A DNA stretch of 64,000 nucleotides from Deltaproteobacteria bacterium (GTDB lineage: Bacteria > Myxococcota_A > UBA9042 > DTJE01): assembly GCA_029555025.1 (NCBI GenBank), contig JAKPTZ010000102.1:36367-100366 (forward strand). The letters are read 5' to 3'. This document shows, piece after piece, positions 61,593 to 64,000 of this stretch (positions are counted from its first letter, which is position 1; each line of letters opens with the position of its first letter). Position numbers and translations under genes: made by a program. A model generated the notes under the pieces. That model did no database searches, had not been told where the DNA came from, and saw only the letters and a list, made by a program, of their open reading frames with translations.

Positions 61593-62699
61593 ATGAAGAA
61601 GTTGCTTTCACTTTCAGCGGCGTTTCTCGTGATTTGTTGCATGGCGTGTACCGGTACACCGGAAGGTTCGGCCGGTGCCCAGTCAGGAAAGTGGCATCTG
61701 GGTGAACCAGTCATCGATTCGCATGTCCACATCTATCCGACGATGACCGGGCTTGCCACTGCACTGGAGGTGTTCGAACAGGCCGGAATCGGTCCGTTCG
61801 TTGTCAAGAGCGCCGGCGAGGTCGGATCGGTCAGGTACCACGCCACCCTGGCAATGCAGAAGATCATGGGCGACCGCATGCGGTCGTTTGCGAACCTTGA
61901 TTTCCAGGGCATCGACAGTCCGGATTTCGGAAGATCGGTCGTGCCGCAACTGGAACGGATGAAGAAGGACGGCATCGTCGGGATCAAGGTTTTTAAGAAT
62001 CTTGGCCTGAACGTCAGGTTTGCGGATGGAACGCTTGTGAAGATTGACGACCAGAGGCTTGCTCCCATTTTCGAGGCTTGCGGCAGGCTTGGATTGATAT
62101 TCGCGTGGCACGTGGCCGATCCGGTGGCCTTCTTCCAGCCGGTGACGCCGGAAAACGAGAGGTTCGAGGAACTTCAGATTGCCCAGGGATGGAGTTTTTA
62201 CGGTAAGGATTATCCGACCCACGCGGAACTGATGGCGGCCCAGGAAAGGGTGATCGCGCGCCATCCCGGAACGACGTTCCTGTTGATTCACATGGGTAAC
62301 AACGCGGAAGATCTTGATTACGTCGGCAGGCTTCTTGATTCCTATCCGAACGTATATACGGACGTTTCAGCCAGGGTGCCGGAGTTCGGCAGGCATCCGG
62401 CCGAGAAGGTGAGGGAGTTCTTCATCAGGCACCAGGACAGGATACTTTTCGGATCCGACTTCATCACGGCGGCCGATGGTTCGATGCAGCTCGGGTCGGT
62501 ATCCGAAAAGGAACCGGATCTGGTCGATGCAAGGGTATTCTTCGAACGGCACTGGCGCTATTTCGAGACGGCCGATCGACAGATAGACCATCCGACACCA
62601 ATCCAGGGCAGGTGGAAAGTCGATGCGATCAACCTGCCGTCCGAAGTCCTGAAGAAGTTCTATGTGACCAATGCACGCAAGCTGATTTTCGAGCGCTGA
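61593..62699 (+). CDS. Lipoprotein amidohydrolase (amidohydrolase_2 type)
   Basis: A 368-residue precursor with lipobox CCMAC. The TIM-barrel amidohydrolase motifs are DSHVHIYP (HxH), GIKVFKNLG near the carbamate-lysine position, FAWHVADP, TFLLIHMGN and LFGSDF (metal-binding Asp). The family hydrolyses or decarboxylates small aromatic or aliphatic acids; the substrate is unknown. A lipid-anchored, exported member is unusual. GGAG precedes the ATG at 61593. Confidence 0.85.
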   Translation: MKKLLSLSAAFLVICCMACTGTPEGSAGAQSGKWHLGEPVIDSHVHIYPTMTGLATALEVFEQAGIGPFVVKSAGEVGSVRYHATLAMQKIMGDRMRSFANLDFQGIDSPDFGRSVVPQLERMKKDGIVGIKVFKNLGLNVRFADGTLVKIDDQRLAPIFEACGRLGLIFAWHVADPVAFFQPVTPENERFEELQIAQGWSFYGKDYPTHAELMAAQERVIARHPGTTFLLIHMGNNAEDLDYVGRLLDSYPNVYTDVSARVPEFGRHPAEKVREFFIRHQDRILFGSDFITAADGSMQLGSVSEKEPDLVDARVFFERHWRYFETADRQIDHPTPIQGRWKVDAINLPSEVLKKFYVTNARKLIFER

Positions 62700-62849
62700 T
62701 GCCATCGGGCGCATACAAACCGTTACAAATCCCCACATCGATGTAAGATGACGTCCTGGCGCGCAATGACAATACTTGTCACGATTGCGGCACGCGCGTG
62801 GGACGCTGCCGCGCAGTCCAATCCGGATTGAATGCACAGAGGACAAATC

Positions 62850-64000
62850 ATGAGAAATCCAGGAACACTTCTTCTTACTTTAATCCTTGCCGCCACCGTC
62901 GTTGTTTCCGTCGGCTGCAAGGATAAGGCGAAGTCCGAGAAGACCGCTGTATCGACCGATGTCGCGGTCCTGGTTCAGAAGGTCGAAACGGCCGATATCG
63001 CGACGGTTCTGAATTACAACGCCGACCTGATGGCATCTTCGAAGGTTCGGTTGATTGCGCTGATGACCGATACGATCCTTTCGTTCCCGTGGCGCGAGGG
63101 CGACGAGATCGCGAAGGGTCAGGTGGTCGCGGTGGTCAAGAAGGAGGCGCTTTCCCACGGGCTTGCCCAGCTTGATGCCCAGGCGGTTGCGCTTGATGTC
63201 CAGATTGCCAACTTGAAGAGCGAGCTTGAGCGGGCCCGGGATCTTCTTGCAAAGGGTGTCGCCACCCAGCAGGCGGTAGATCAGCTTAATGCGCAGTATT
63301 CGGCCACGGTCGCCCAGAAGGACGCGCTGGTGGCCGGAAGGCGCCAGCTTGCGGTCAGCGCCGGCCATGCCGTGGTGAAGGCGCCGGTTGACGGCGTACT
63401 TTCTGGCAAGATGTACGAAGAGGGCGATATCGCTTCACCCCAGATGCCGCTGGGAACCCTGCTGGTGACCGACCCGATCAAGATCGAGTTGAAACTGGTG
63501 GAAAAGGACATTTCCAGGGTGTCGATTGGTCAGGATGTGGATCTGAAGCTTGACGCATGGCCCGACAGGAAGTTCACCGGAACCGTCGCCCGGGTTTTCC
63601 CGTACGTCGATCAGGCCACAAGGACGAACACCGTCGAGGTGATGGTTCCGAACCCACGCGGCGAAGACGGAGCCCGTCTTCTCAAGCCCGGCATGTTCGG
63701 CACGGCGAGTCTTGTGGTCGAGCGCAGGCAGGGTGTTGTAACGGTTCCTGAAAGCGCCCTGCTTATCGACAACAAGCTGGTCGCTTGACAGCAGGCCGGC
63801 CAGCTTCTTCGCAAGGCGTTCGTGGTCGATTCGGAAGGGCTTGCGCGTGAGAAGGTGCTGGTGCTGGGCGCAAGGGAAGGCGACCGCTGGGAGATAGTCG
63901 ATGGGCTCGCTGCCGGTGAAAGTCTTGTTGTCAGGGGACAGCACGGTCTGAAGGACGGGATGAAGGTCAAGATCGTTGAAGATGGAAAGGCGCCGGCGGC
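62850..64000 (+). CDS. RND efflux membrane-fusion protein, in-frame TGA at 63786-63788, 3' end outside window
   Basis: The ATG at 62850 (GAGGACAAATC upstream) starts a lipoprotein with lipobox SVGC. The adaptor order is barrel-sandwich hybrid (MASSKVRLIAL, WREGDEIAKGQVVAVV), a helical hairpin (about 95-160), VVKAPVDGVLSGKMYEEGD and a beta-barrel (IELKLVEKDISRVSIGQDV, ATRTNTVEVMVPNP). At VPESALLIDNKLVA a TGA stops the frame, but the same frame continues with AFVVDSEGLAREKVLVLG and GLAAGESLVVRGQHGLKDGMKV up to the window end, the expected C-terminal membrane-proximal domain. About 11 extra codons at the break look like a small insertion. The inner-membrane pump should follow outside the window. 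Confidence 0.82.
63786..63788 (+). other. In-frame TGA inside the membrane-fusion protein gene
   Basis: Coding resumes in the same frame immediately after it. The stretch 63786-63818 (33 bp, containing GGCCGGCC) seems extra when compared with the family pattern LLIDNKLVAFVVD. Confidence 0.8.

Noticed and set aside
63786..63788. Selenocysteine at the TGA
   Set aside because: The family has no Cys at this place and the region looks like an insertion; no SECIS-like hairpin follows directly.

Overview
The window is a high-GC bacterial chromosome segment from a Gram-negative, most likely a member of the Myxococcota / former Deltaproteobacteria. The evidence is an outer-membrane porin, an RND-type periplasmic adaptor, many lipoproteins with Asp-rich linkers and Cys-rich modules, a TIGR02757 protein, and an rpsP-trmD-rplS operon of proteobacterial type. 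The taxonomic call is an inference from gene content, since no rRNA is present. No tRNA, rRNA, CRISPR array, prophage or insertion sequence was found. Start codons include TTG in several tightly packed genes; TGA and TAG are both used as ordinary stops.

Layout. 1-2.7 kb: end of xseA, a frameshifted M28 peptidase and a convergent phosphoesterase. 2.7-8.6 kb: a minus-strand acetate/monocarboxylate uptake cluster (DUF485 subunit, ActP-like symporter with an in-frame TAG, phosphate-type porin, and a Cache-PAS-CBS-DUF294 membrane sensor). 8.9-14.7 kb: a Cys-rich lipoprotein followed by two paralogous proteins, each carrying two radical-SAM cysteine clusters and a SPASM-like middle region. This is the most novel-looking unit. 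14.8-17.6 kb: TIGR02757 protein and a GT39-like glycosyltransferase. 17.7-30.5 kb: housekeeping genes: yraN, rnhB, rplS, RNA methyltransferase, trmD, rimM, KH protein and rpsP on the minus strand; yceD, rpmF, rpiB, nrdR, ribD and ribE on the plus strand; then FAH-family hydrolase, queE, pyrG and a small lipoprotein. 30.5-32.7 kb: thiI and prs.

32.8-42.9 kb is one 10-kb minus-strand gene for a 3335-residue lipoprotein made almost entirely of a ~25-residue, four-cysteine Dictyostelium-type (CTDC) repeat. 43-49.4 kb: small periplasmic and Cys4 proteins, a YugP-type membrane protease, pnp, rpsO and dnaA. 49.4-53 kb: two lipoproteins and a VKOR-DsbA fusion. 53.2-58.4 kb: a plus-strand operon with a two-domain FGE-like lipoprotein, a TPR/outer-membrane protein, a rhodanese-like protein lacking its cysteine, a MauE-type membrane protein and a DsbA-like protein. 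58.3-64 kb: a COG0731 radical-SAM protein, an Mrp/NBP35 ATPase fused to a NifX-like domain, lgt, a lipoprotein amidohydrolase and an RND adaptor interrupted by TGA.

A theme runs through the window: secreted, lipid-anchored, disulfide-rich proteins (13, 33-43, 50-52 and 53-55 kb), the enzymes expected to oxidise their cysteines (VKOR-DsbA, MauE, DsbA-like), and Lgt, which anchors them. Three otherwise well-conserved genes carry single lesions (frameshift near 1066, TAG at 7049-7051, TGA at 63786-63788). Whether these are assembly errors or real mutations cannot be decided from the sequence alone.
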